Below, one piece after another: positions 1-5,741 of a DNA stretch of 5,741 bases. The position numbers and the translations under genes are program-made. The DNA comes from Lentisphaerota bacterium (GTDB taxonomy: Bacteria > Verrucomicrobiota > Kiritimatiellia > RFP12 > UBA1067), in assembly GCA_022839525.1 (NCBI GenBank), contig JALHET010000142.1:1-5741 (forward strand), in the 5' to 3' direction. The notes under the pieces are model-generated. The model saw nothing but the letters and a program-made list of their open reading frames with translations. It had not been told where the DNA came from and searched no databases. The first letter of the stretch is position 1. Every line of letters begins with the position of its first letter.

Positions 1-687
1 GGCGTCCGGATGATGCACCTGACGTACAACCGACGGAACATGATGGGCGACGGCGTGGGCGAGAAGAGCGACGGCGGGTTGAGCGATTTCGGGGAGACGG
101 TCATCGCCGAGCTGAACAGGTGCGGGATCATTGTGGACGTGGCGCATTCCGGATGGCGCACGAGCCTCGAAGCCGCCAAGGCCTCCAAGTGCCCGATGGT
201 CGCGAGCCACACGACGGCGGCGGCCCTTCACCGGCATGTCCGGGGGAAGCCGGACGAGGTGATCCGGGCGATTTGCGACACCGGTGGGCTGGTGGGTATC
301 TGCTGCATTGCCGATTTCCTCGGCGGTGAAGGCCACATCGGCACATTCCTCGACCACATCGACTATGTGGCCAAAAAATTCGGTACCGAACACGTCGCCA
401 TCGGATGCGACATGGGCTATCAATCGCGCTTCGCGGCTGAGGAGAACGCCAAGGTCCCGAAACGCGCGGGCGGCACGCCGCCCCCCGCCTGGGAACAGCT
501 TTGGCCCAAAGGCGCGCTGACAGGCCGCAGCCATCCGAGTCTTGCGTGGACCAACTGGCCGCTCTTTACGGTCGGCTTGGTTCAGCGCGGGTATACGGAT
601 GACGCCATCCGGAACATCATCGGCGGCAATATCCTCCGGGTGGCGCGTGCCGTCTGGGACAGCCGGGCCGCGAAGAGCCGGGGTTAG
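1..687 (+). CDS. Membrane dipeptidase (peptidase family M19), 3' part of gene
   Basis: Zinc-dependent dipeptidase of the renal dipeptidase/M19 family, a TIM-barrel metallohydrolase that cleaves dipeptides, often with a D-residue at the C-terminal side. The reading frame is open to the left edge (GVR precedes the first ATG at 10), so the N-terminus with the family's HxD metal motif and bridging Glu is outside the window; 228 codons are seen. Visible family marks, counted from the first codon here: VDVAHSG with His49, VASHTT with His70, Arg81 in HVRGKPD, and Asp137 in AIGCDMGY. The His49-His70 spacing of 21 and His70-Arg81 spacing of 11 match His198, His219 and Arg230 of human renal dipeptidase (numbering from memory). 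The C-terminus (GYTDDAIRNIIGGNILRV) is the usual M19 ending. The next gene starts 32 bases downstream on the same strand, which suggests one transcript. Family is secure; substrate is not known. Confidence 0.92.
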   Translation, partial: GVRMMHLTYNRRNMMGDGVGEKSDGGLSDFGETVIAELNRCGIIVDVAHSGWRTSLEAAKASKCPMVASHTTAAALHRHVRGKPDEVIRAICDTGGLVGICCIADFLGGEGHIGTFLDHIDYVAKKFGTEHVAIGCDMGYQSRFAAEENAKVPKRAGGTPPPAWEQLWPKGALTGRSHPSLAWTNWPLFTVGLVQRGYTDDAIRNIIGGNILRVARAVWDSRAAKSRG

Positions 688-710
688 CTGGAAGTGAAAT
701 AAACTCAAAA

Positions 711-714
711 AGGA
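711..714 (+). promoter_or_regulatory. Ribosome binding site of first GH109-type gene
   Basis: AGGA lies 5 bases before the ATG at 720, within an A-rich 30-base gap after the M19 stop codon. It supports translation start at 720, which gives an immediate twin-arginine signal. No terminator-like hairpin is seen in the gap. Confidence 0.55.
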
Positions 715-719
715 AAGAT

Positions 720-2090
720 ATGCAGGTCAACCGCAGAGGGTTTCTGAATCAGGCGGCATGGGCGGGCGGTGCGCTGGGCACACTCGCATGGCCGGGATGC
801 GCGATGCTTTCGGGTGTTTCGGAGCGCAAGGGGAAATCGATGATCGGGTTCCGCTGTGAACCGCTGAAGCAGATCCGCGTGGGCGTGATCGGCGTCGGGC
901 ACCGCGGGCCAGGCGCGGTGAAGCGGCTCTCGCTTATCCCGGGGGTTGAAATCCGTGCGATCAGCGACCTATACGAAGACCGGGTGGCGAAACAGGTGAA
1001 GAGCCTGACCGACGCGGGCAAGCCCGCGCCCGCCGCCCACTTCGGCTCTCCGGACGAGTGGCGCAAGATCTGCGAGTCCAAGGAGATCGACTTGGTCTAC
1101 ATCTGCACGCCGTGGCTCTGGCATACGCCCATGGCGGTTTACGCGATGCGGTGCGGCAAACACGCCGTCACGGAGGTTCCCGCCGCGATGACCCTCGAGC
1201 AGTGCTGGCAACTGGTCGATACGGCCGAAGAGACCCAGCGCCATTTCATGATGCTGGAGAACTGTTGCTACGGCTTCAACGAGATGTTCGCCCTCAACCT
1301 CTGCCGTAAAGGCGTGCTGGGCGAACTGGTCCACGGCGAGGGAGCCTACATCCATGATCTCCGCGCCAGCAAGCTGAGGGAGGACAAGGAGAACGGTTAT
1401 CAGGGGCAGTGGCGGCTGGAGTGGTCCAAGCAGCATACGGGTAACCCGTATCCCATGCACGGCCTCGGCCCGATCTGCCAGTACATGGACATCAACCGCG
1501 GGGACCGGTTCGATTGTTTGAGTTCCGTGAGCAGCGAGCCGTTCGGCCTCAAGCTGGCCGCCGCCAAGAAATACGGGGAGAAAAGCCCGCAGGCGAGGAC
1601 GGCCTATAAGCAGGGCGACATGAATACCACAGTGATCAAAACCCTCCGCGGCAAAACCATTATGGTGCAGCACGACACCACCAGCCCGCGGCCCTACACC
1701 CGGCACAACCTGATCTCGGGGACGAAAGGGGTGCTGGCCGATTATCCGCTGCGCGTGGCGCTGGAGCCCAATGCGCATGAGTGGATGAACGAGAAGGATC
1801 TGGAGGCGCTCAAGGCGAAATACGTCCACCCGCTCTGGGACAAGAAGGGAGAGGCCGCCAAAAAAGCCGGCGGGCATGGCGGCATGGACTTCCTGATGGA
1901 TCTCCGGCTTTGCCACTGCCTGCAGAACGGGCTGCCGCTCGACATGGACGTCTACGACGCCGCGCTCTGGTGTTCGGTGATCGAGCTCAGCGAGCGGTCG
2001 GTGTTGCGCAACGGCGCGTCGGTCGCGATGACCGACTTCACGCGCGGAGGCTGGAAGACCGCTGACCCGCTCGGTATTGTCACCGTGTAG
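720..2090 (+). CDS. Tat-exported GH109-type protein (Gfo/Idh/MocA fold), copy A
   Basis: Predicted NAD-dependent glycosidase of family GH109, whose characterised members are alpha-N-acetylgalactosaminidases; many databases would call it only an oxidoreductase. It has 456 residues, close to the family's length. Residues 1-30 are a Tat signal (NRRGFLNQAAW, then a hydrophobic run) ending at Cys27. WPGC is a poor lipobox, so lipidation is uncertain. A Rossmann nucleotide-binding loop follows (VGVIGVGHRG, 54-63), with Asp83 as the likely ribose-binding acid and EVPAA at 152-156. The C-terminal half holds the active site: Glu180 (LENC), Tyr210 and His212 (GAYIH), Tyr244 and His247 (YPMH), Tyr326 (RPYTR). 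The Glu-Tyr-His-Tyr-His spacing agrees with Glu149, Tyr179, His181, Tyr225 and His228 of the Elizabethkingia enzyme (from memory). GHGGMDF (385-391) and GLPLDMDVYDAA are also family hallmarks. A paralogue follows directly. Fold and family are secure; the sugar cleaved is inferred. Confidence 0.88.
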   Translation: MQVNRRGFLNQAAWAGGALGTLAWPGCAMLSGVSERKGKSMIGFRCEPLKQIRVGVIGVGHRGPGAVKRLSLIPGVEIRAISDLYEDRVAKQVKSLTDAGKPAPAAHFGSPDEWRKICESKEIDLVYICTPWLWHTPMAVYAMRCGKHAVTEVPAAMTLEQCWQLVDTAEETQRHFMMLENCCYGFNEMFALNLCRKGVLGELVHGEGAYIHDLRASKLREDKENGYQGQWRLEWSKQHTGNPYPMHGLGPICQYMDINRGDRFDCLSSVSSEPFGLKLAAAKKYGEKSPQARTAYKQGDMNTTVIKTLRGKTIMVQHDTTSPRPYTRHNLISGTKGVLADYPLRVALEPNAHEWMNEKDLEALKAKYVHPLWDKKGEAAKKAGGHGGMDFLMDLRLCHCLQNGLPLDMDVYDAALWCSVIELSERSVLRNGASVAMTDFTRGGWKTADPLGIVTV

Positions 2091-2169
2091 GACAAGGGCG
2101 GCACGCAATGAAAAACGCCGTCAATCCGCACGTTGTTTTTTGATCATGCAGGAGAAGAAACGGAAAAAA

Positions 2170-2173
2170 AGGA
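2170..2173 (+). promoter_or_regulatory. Ribosome binding site that decides the start of the second GH109-type gene
   Basis: AGGA in an A-rich tract sits 7 bases before the ATG at 2181. The frame is open further upstream to a TTG at 2133, but that start would put 16 charged residues before the twin-arginine signal and has no good ribosome binding site. The ATG at 2181 also gives MQLNRR, matching MQVNRR of the copy upstream. Confidence 0.6.
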
Positions 2174-2180
2174 AAAACGT

Positions 2181-3524
2181 ATGCAACTGAATCGTCGTCA
2201 TTTTCTGAAGGGGGCCGTTGTCGCCTCCCTGGCCGCGTCGGGCTGCCAAAGCCTCGGCAATGGAAAAACAGCGAAGGGTGCCCCGATGATGGGGTTCGCA
2301 GCTCCGGCGCTGGAAAAAGTGCGGATCGGTAATATCGGTATCGGCGCGCGCGGCAACGGGGCGGTGAGCCGCCTGCTGCGCATTCCGGGCGCGGAGATCG
2401 CGGGGCTTGCGGATCTCCACGAAGAGCGGGTCGCCAAACAGCTCGCGAAGTTCGAGGGGAAGACGCAGCCGAAACACCTATGCCACGGCTCGGAGGACGC
2501 ATGGAAGCGGTTGTGCGAGGCGCCCGACATCGATTTGATCTACATCACCTCGCCCTGGCGGTGGCATACGCCCATGGCGGTTTATGCCATGGAGTGCGGC
2601 AAGCACGCGGTCTGCGAAGTGCCGGCCGCGCTGTCGGTCGACGAGTGCTGGCAACTGGTCACCACCAGCGAGCGGACGCGCCGCCACTGCATGATGCTGG
2701 AGAACTGCTGCTACGGGTTCAACGAGATGCTGGCGCTCAACATGTGCCGCCAGAAGGTCTTCGGCACGCTGGTGCACGGCGAGGGCGCGTACATCCATGA
2801 GCGCCTGAAAGCCCTGATCGACCCCAAGCAGTACGAATCCGATTCGTGGCGCCGTGAGTGGACGCTGCAGCACAACGGGACACCCTATCCGACGCACGGG
2901 CTGGGGCCGATCTGCAAGTGCATGGACGTCCACTGCGGCGACCGCCTGGCTCGCCTGACCTCCATGAGCTCCGCGCAGTTCGGCCTGACCGAGTATGCCC
3001 GGGAGAAGTTCGGTCCGGACAGCAAGGAAGCCAAGATGGTGTACCGGAAGGGCGATATGAACATCACCTCCATCCGCACGCAGCTTGGGCGCACCATCAT
3101 GATGCAGCACGACACGACCAGCCGCCGTCCCTACAGCCGGATCAACACCATCTCGGGCACGCGGGGCATTCTGGCGGATTACCCGTTGCGCATCGCGTTG
3201 GAGCCGAACACGCACGACTGGCTGAAGCCGGAGGAGCAGGCGAAAATCGTCGAGAAATACACCCACCCGCTGTGGGCCAAGAGCGGCAAGGCCGCACTGG
3301 CGGCCGGCGGGCACGGCGGCATGGACTACCTGATGGACTTCCGCCTGATGCACTGCCTCACGAACGGATTGCCTCTGGACATGAGCGTCTACGACGCGGC
3401 CGCGTGGAGCTGCATCGTTGACCTCGCCGAACGGTCGCTGGATCAGGGCAACAGCGGCATCGATATTCCGGACTTCACCCGCGGAGCGTGGCAGACCACC
3501 CTGCCGCGCGACATCGTCATGTGA
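2181..3524 (+). CDS. Tat-exported GH109-type protein (Gfo/Idh/MocA fold), copy B
   Basis: Paralogue of the gene just upstream, with the same predicted role: NAD-dependent hydrolysis of N-acetylgalactosaminides or related glycosides outside the cytoplasm. It has 447 residues from the ATG at 2181. Residues 1-22 form a Tat signal (NRRHFLKGAVV) ending in LAASGC, so Cys22 could be lipidated. The Rossmann loop is IGNIGIGARGNG (49-60). Family active-site positions are intact: Glu174 (LENC), Tyr204 and His206 (GAYIH), Tyr236 and His239 (YPTH), Tyr318 (RPYSR), plus GHGGMDY (377-383) and IPDFTRGAW near the C-terminus. In the block around YAMECGKHAVCEVPAA about 70% of residues are identical to copy A; the region after GAYIH and the C-terminal tail differ more. 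The gap after copy A is 90 bases with no convincing terminator, so the two are probably co-transcribed. Differences near the active site may mean different substrates. Confidence 0.88.
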   Translation: MQLNRRHFLKGAVVASLAASGCQSLGNGKTAKGAPMMGFAAPALEKVRIGNIGIGARGNGAVSRLLRIPGAEIAGLADLHEERVAKQLAKFEGKTQPKHLCHGSEDAWKRLCEAPDIDLIYITSPWRWHTPMAVYAMECGKHAVCEVPAALSVDECWQLVTTSERTRRHCMMLENCCYGFNEMLALNMCRQKVFGTLVHGEGAYIHERLKALIDPKQYESDSWRREWTLQHNGTPYPTHGLGPICKCMDVHCGDRLARLTSMSSAQFGLTEYAREKFGPDSKEAKMVYRKGDMNITSIRTQLGRTIMMQHDTTSRRPYSRINTISGTRGILADYPLRIALEPNTHDWLKPEEQAKIVEKYTHPLWAKSGKAALAAGGHGGMDYLMDFRLMHCLTNGLPLDMSVYDAAAWSCIVDLAERSLDQGNSGIDIPDFTRGAWQTTLPRDIVM

Positions 3525-3554
3525 TGAGCCTGGAAAATCAGCGCCGGTTAATCT

Positions 3555-3758
3555 TCATTTCGCGCTCCTCGCCGCATTCTGGTCGGCGGCCTTGTGGAAT
3601 TCGGCCAACTTGAGCAGGGCGCCGTCCACGAGACGTTCGGCTGTGCCCGCCTTGAAGCGGCTGGTGGCATTTTCGTAGCCGCCGGGTTGGCCGATTGCAT
3701 TTAGGCGGCTACTTCCGGTAAAGTAACAGCGACGAGGCGGCTGGAATGAATATCTGGG
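3555..3758 (-). pseudogene. Possible 3' remnant of a decayed gene, product unknown
   Basis: On the - strand a frame of 67 codons ends in TGA at 3555-3557 and begins after an in-frame TAA at 3759-3761. No ATG, GTG or TTG lies in its upstream half, so it cannot be a whole gene as it stands. The last 45 or so codons nevertheless look coding: third positions are mostly G or C, and the peptide is a plausible amphipathic helix (TAERLVDGALLKLAEFHKAA). I do not recognise a family. It is convergent with the upstream GH109-type gene and fills the only real gap in the window. It could equally be a chance open frame in GC-rich DNA. Confidence 0.3.
3675..3712. repeat. 9-bp perfect inverted repeat with 20-base loop
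   Basis: GTAGCCGCC at 3675-3683 is the exact reverse complement of GGCGGCTAC at 3704-3712. There is no run of T on either side, so it is not a standard intrinsic terminator. AGGCGGCT at 3703-3710 recurs as a direct repeat at 3735-3742, overlapping the likely ribosome binding site of the next gene. It could be an operator or an mRNA hairpin ahead of the phosphoesterase pair; function is not shown. Confidence 0.5.
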
Positions 3759-4711
3759 TTAAGCGTAAGCGCCGAGGTGTATGTTCCGGCATTGCGGAGT
3801 GCTGTACCCTGAAAATGTCAACACGAAGTGACAAAAAAAAACAGTGGTTTTTTGGGGGAGTTGTCATCCTTTTTCTGGGGGTATGGTTTTGGCGGTCAAG
3901 CGTGAGTGACGGATATCTGCCTGAAAAAGCCGGGCTGACAATCGTCCATTTGACCGATCTGCATCTGGATACACGGGGCACAGTCGCGCATACACCGTGG
4001 ACACACAAGATCGCGGTGGGCGGTTACCGGTTGCATCGGCCTTGCACCGCAAAAGCCTTCGGGTATCTGGAGCAAGCGGTCTTGCAAATTCGGGGCACGG
4101 TCAACCCGGATGTTGTCGTGGTCACCGGCGATGTCGTGAACCGCAGAGACGACATCGAGGCGCTGAAACGTGGCGCTTCGATTTTGAGCCGTCTTCAGTG
4201 TCCGGTTGTCGTTGTTCAGGGCGACCACGACATTCTGGGACGGGGGGAGAACAGCACGGCTTGGAATGATTTATTCGGTGCGGCGCATGGTTGCACGCTT
4301 GTCGGCAACACGCGCTTTTTCTTTCTGCCGTTCGCGAAAGATGAGGCGGCCTTCGCCGATATTCTGCAAGCCATGCGTACCGTTTCCGGTCGGGACAAGA
4401 TACATTTTCTCTGTCTGCACAGAATGCTGTGGGCACCGCGCCTGATGGACGTTTTGGCCAAACGGCTTCACGGCTGCTCCGTTCTTGATCCGGATCAGAA
4501 AAAGATCGTTGAGGCGATGGATGCCTCCGGCGTGCGGTGGGTGGTGCTCTGCGGACACTCCCACACGGATCACTGCCGGACGCGAGGGAACATGATGCAC
4601 CTGTGCGCGCCCAGCTTGGCTGAACATCCGCATACTTTCCGCGTCATAAAGATCAAAGACGGACAGGTCTTTTACAAGCTTGTGCGATTGGACAAGGGGA
4701 AGGCCAAGTGA
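3746..4711 (+). CDS. Membrane-anchored calcineurin-like metallophosphatase
   Basis: Two-metal phosphoesterase of the calcineurin-like superfamily. From the ATG at 3746 the product has 321 residues; that start has GAGG at 3734-3737 with 8-base spacing. A second in-frame ATG at 3815 (298 residues) gives a neater anchor, MSTRSDKKKQW followed by a membrane segment, but a poor ribosome binding site. Numbered from the second start, residues 11-26 span the membrane with a basic cytoplasmic flank, so the catalytic domain should face outside. Motifs: DLHLD (Asp48, His50), GDVVN (Asp106, Asn109), GDHD (136-139), LCLHR (His202), CGHSHTDH (His248, His250). The third motif is GDHD where most of the family has GNH(D/E). 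The stop overlaps the next start (GTGA), indicating translational coupling. Codon third positions are less GC-rich than in the genes to the left. Substrate unknown: phospholipid, nucleotide or phosphoprotein are all possible. Confidence 0.85.
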   Translation: MNIWVKRKRRGVCSGIAECCTLKMSTRSDKKKQWFFGGVVILFLGVWFWRSSVSDGYLPEKAGLTIVHLTDLHLDTRGTVAHTPWTHKIAVGGYRLHRPCTAKAFGYLEQAVLQIRGTVNPDVVVVTGDVVNRRDDIEALKRGASILSRLQCPVVVVQGDHDILGRGENSTAWNDLFGAAHGCTLVGNTRFFFLPFAKDEAAFADILQAMRTVSGRDKIHFLCLHRMLWAPRLMDVLAKRLHGCSVLDPDQKKIVEAMDASGVRWVVLCGHSHTDHCRTRGNMMHLCAPSLAEHPHTFRVIKIKDGQVFYKLVRLDKGKAK

Positions 4712-5646
4712 CAAAACCTACAGCGCATACAGCCATCGTCATTCTGGATTTTGACGGCACACTCTACCGCGGGTTGTGTCCTGCGTTGTGTCGCGGCATC
4801 GCGAATGCCGACTTGCTGATCGCGCTCTGCCTGATCAATCTGCCGCGACCTCGCCGCTTCTTCCGGCTCTTGCGCGAAGCCGCGCGGCTCCAGAAACTGC
4901 AGCGGCGGCTGACCCGTGCCTACAAGGAAAAGCGACTCAGCCTTTCCCGCGCAGACGGACGACTGATACGCTTTTTTGCGCACCGGATATTGCCGTGTTG
5001 CACGCCTGCCGCACTGGATCGGGCCGCTACGCTGGTGTCGAGGTTGTGCTACCCGTCGGCTTGGCCCGCGTTGGGGGGTGTTCGCGGCGACTGTGATTTC
5101 GCGGTGGTCAGCAAGTCCTTCGGTTTTCTTCTGGAGAAAGTCCGGCAGCGTGCGGCGGCACGCGGCGTGCATCTGCAAGTTGTCGGCACGCGTGTACGAT
5201 GCGGCGGTGCAGGCTGGCGCATTGAAGTGCCCATGACCCGAGAGGAGAAGGCGTTGCAGGTACGCGAATTGTTGATAGGCGGAGCGTATGGCCGGGCCGT
5301 GGTGATCGGTGACACAGAAGATGACATTGGCATGCGCGAAGCTGCCGCAAAGGCTCTTGGTGCTGCGAGTGTCACACTTGTCGCTCTGAACGCGAAAGAT
5401 AACGAGACGGCGGGTGCCGCCGATGTCTCCTGCCTTTCTTGGCGACAGGTCGGGACATTCCTTAGGAGTTGGGTGTCATCGGCATCGGCCATATCGACAG
5501 GCCCGCGTCCGACCCCGCCGCGCGGCACAGCGCCCTGCGCTGAAGGTGAATTGGCCTGTTGCCCGAAACGCCGTTGGGGTGCTACTATTATTATAAAGAG
5601 ATCAAGGAGGATAACAACATGGACACGGACAGACGCGGGTTTTTAA
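4708..5646 (+). CDS. HAD-superfamily phosphatase
   Basis: Haloacid-dehalogenase-type hydrolase, probably a small-molecule phosphatase of the phosphoserine-phosphatase-like kind. The start is GTG at 4708, overlapping the upstream TGA by four bases with AGGGGAAGG just before it. All four motifs are present: I, ILDFDGTLY (nucleophile Asp14, acid/base Asp16); II, VVSKS (Ser135); III, Lys181 in REEKALQV; IV, GDTEDD (201-206). Between motifs I and II lies an Arg/Leu-rich helical cap (about 45-110). The domain is complete by about residue 260. The remaining 50 residues are rich in Pro, Arg and Thr, unlike a folded domain, and continue 28 bases into the next gene; they may be unconserved read-through after loss of a native stop. 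Coupling with the metallophosphatase suggests a shared pathway, such as two successive dephosphorylations, but this is inference. Confidence 0.8.
   Translation: MTKPTAHTAIVILDFDGTLYRGLCPALCRGIANADLLIALCLINLPRPRRFFRLLREAARLQKLQRRLTRAYKEKRLSLSRADGRLIRFFAHRILPCCTPAALDRAATLVSRLCYPSAWPALGGVRGDCDFAVVSKSFGFLLEKVRQRAAARGVHLQVVGTRVRCGGAGWRIEVPMTREEKALQVRELLIGGAYGRAVVIGDTEDDIGMREAAAKALGAASVTLVALNAKDNETAGAADVSCLSWRQVGTFLRSWVSSASAISTGPRPTPPRGTAPCAEGELACCPKRRWGATIIIKRSRRITTWTRTDAGF
5604..5610 (+). promoter_or_regulatory. Strong Shine-Dalgarno of third GH109-type gene
   Basis: AAGGAGG, a full match to the anti-SD core, stands 8 bases before the ATG at 5619. It is the strongest ribosome binding site in the window. 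An AT-rich block, TATTATTATAAAG at 5586-5598, lies just upstream and could hold a -10 element, but no matching -35 at normal spacing is seen. Confidence 0.75.
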
Positions 5647-5741
5647 AGGGAGCCGCCTGGATGGGTGCGGTGGCGGTGGCGGCGGGGTGCGTCAGCGAAA
5701 AGAGCACGCTCGGATTCGGGAAGGGCGGGACGATGCACGGG
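5619..5741 (+). CDS. Third Tat-exported GH109-type protein, 5' part only
   Basis: The first 41 codons of a gene that continues past the right edge. They encode a twin-arginine signal (MDTDRRGFLKGAAWMG), a hydrophobic Ala/Val stretch and VAVAAGC, where Cys24 fits a lipobox-like site. After the signal comes GGTMHG, which lines up with GKSMIGF and GAPMMGF at the same place in the two complete copies; RRGFL..AAW is closest to copy A. The conserved stretch after the signal, not only the Tat motif, is the reason for the family call. No catalytic part is visible, so another Tat-exported Gfo/Idh/MocA protein remains possible. The start lies within the last 28 bases of the HAD reading frame, in a different frame. 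Confidence 0.72.
   Translation, partial: MDTDRRGFLKGAAWMGAVAVAAGCVSEKSTLGFGKGGTMHG

Noticed and set aside
969..2108. Long - strand open frame (379 codons) opposite GH109 copy A
   Set aside because: It is a shadow of the GC-rich codons of a gene with clear family motifs; its translation is His/Val/Leu-rich with no recognisable domain.
2099..2141. Possible terminator before copy B, with weak GGCG/CGCC or AACG/CGTT pairing and a T6 run
   Set aside because: The stems are only about 4 bp with long loops, too weak to call an intrinsic terminator.
2108..2143. Twelve-codon frame MKNAVNPHVVF in the gap between the two GH109 copies, with AAGGG nine bases upstream
   Set aside because: It could be a leader peptide, but there is no attenuator-like structure or repeated regulatory codon, and so short a frame is expected by chance.
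2478..3353. Long - strand open frame (291 codons) opposite GH109 copy B
   Set aside because: Same shadow pattern as opposite copy A, and the composition is just as unnatural; the forward frame has all family motifs.
3695..3724. Promoter-like TTGCAT, 18-base spacer, TAAAGT before the metallophosphatase
   Set aside because: Only 3 of 6 and 4 of 6 consensus matches, and it overlaps the inverted repeat; not enough to list as a promoter.
1..5741. CRISPR array, tRNA, rRNA or insertion sequence
   Set aside because: No regularly spaced repeats, no cloverleaf-like segment, no transposase motifs and no terminal inverted repeats with target duplication were seen.

Overview
The window is GC-rich, densely coding and almost entirely on the + strand. 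It carries the 3' part of a family M19 (renal-dipeptidase-like) gene, two complete tandem genes for Tat-exported GH109-type proteins (the NAD-dependent alpha-N-acetylgalactosaminidase branch of the Gfo/Idh/MocA fold), a membrane-anchored calcineurin-like metallophosphatase, an overlapping HAD-superfamily phosphatase, and the first 41 codons of a third GH109-type gene that runs off the right edge. The expansion of Tat-exported Gfo/Idh/MocA/GH109 proteins is typical of the Planctomycetes-Verrucomicrobia-Chlamydiae group (Kiritimatiellota, Verrucomicrobiota, Lentisphaerota, Planctomycetota) and also occurs in Bacteroidota. The GC content and protein style favour the former, but no phylogenetic marker is present, so this is inference only.

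Layout. 1-687: M19 peptidase, 5' end outside the window. 720-2090 and 2181-3524: paralogous GH109-type proteins, each with its own Shine-Dalgarno sequence, a twin-arginine signal and a cysteine at the end of the hydrophobic stretch. All remembered GH109 active-site residues are present in both. 3525-3745: a gene-free gap with a 9-bp inverted repeat and, on the - strand, a start-less reading frame that looks like the tail of a decayed gene. 3746-4711 and 4708-5646: the phosphoesterase pair, joined by a GTGA stop/start overlap. It is less GC-biased at third codon positions than the genes to its left, so it may be a separate insertion. 5619-5741: start of the third GH109-type gene, behind a near-perfect AAGGAGG.

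How the genes may work together (inference). The GH109-type proteins would be folded around NAD in the cytoplasm, exported by Tat, and possibly anchored as lipoproteins, where they would remove N-acetylgalactosamine or a related sugar from host or environmental glycans. The M19 enzyme could handle dipeptides, for example from a glycopeptide substrate. The metallophosphatase/HAD pair has no obvious link to glycan breakdown and could be a passenger. Beyond the tandem, interrupted GH109 array I see no clear sign of a wholly new system.
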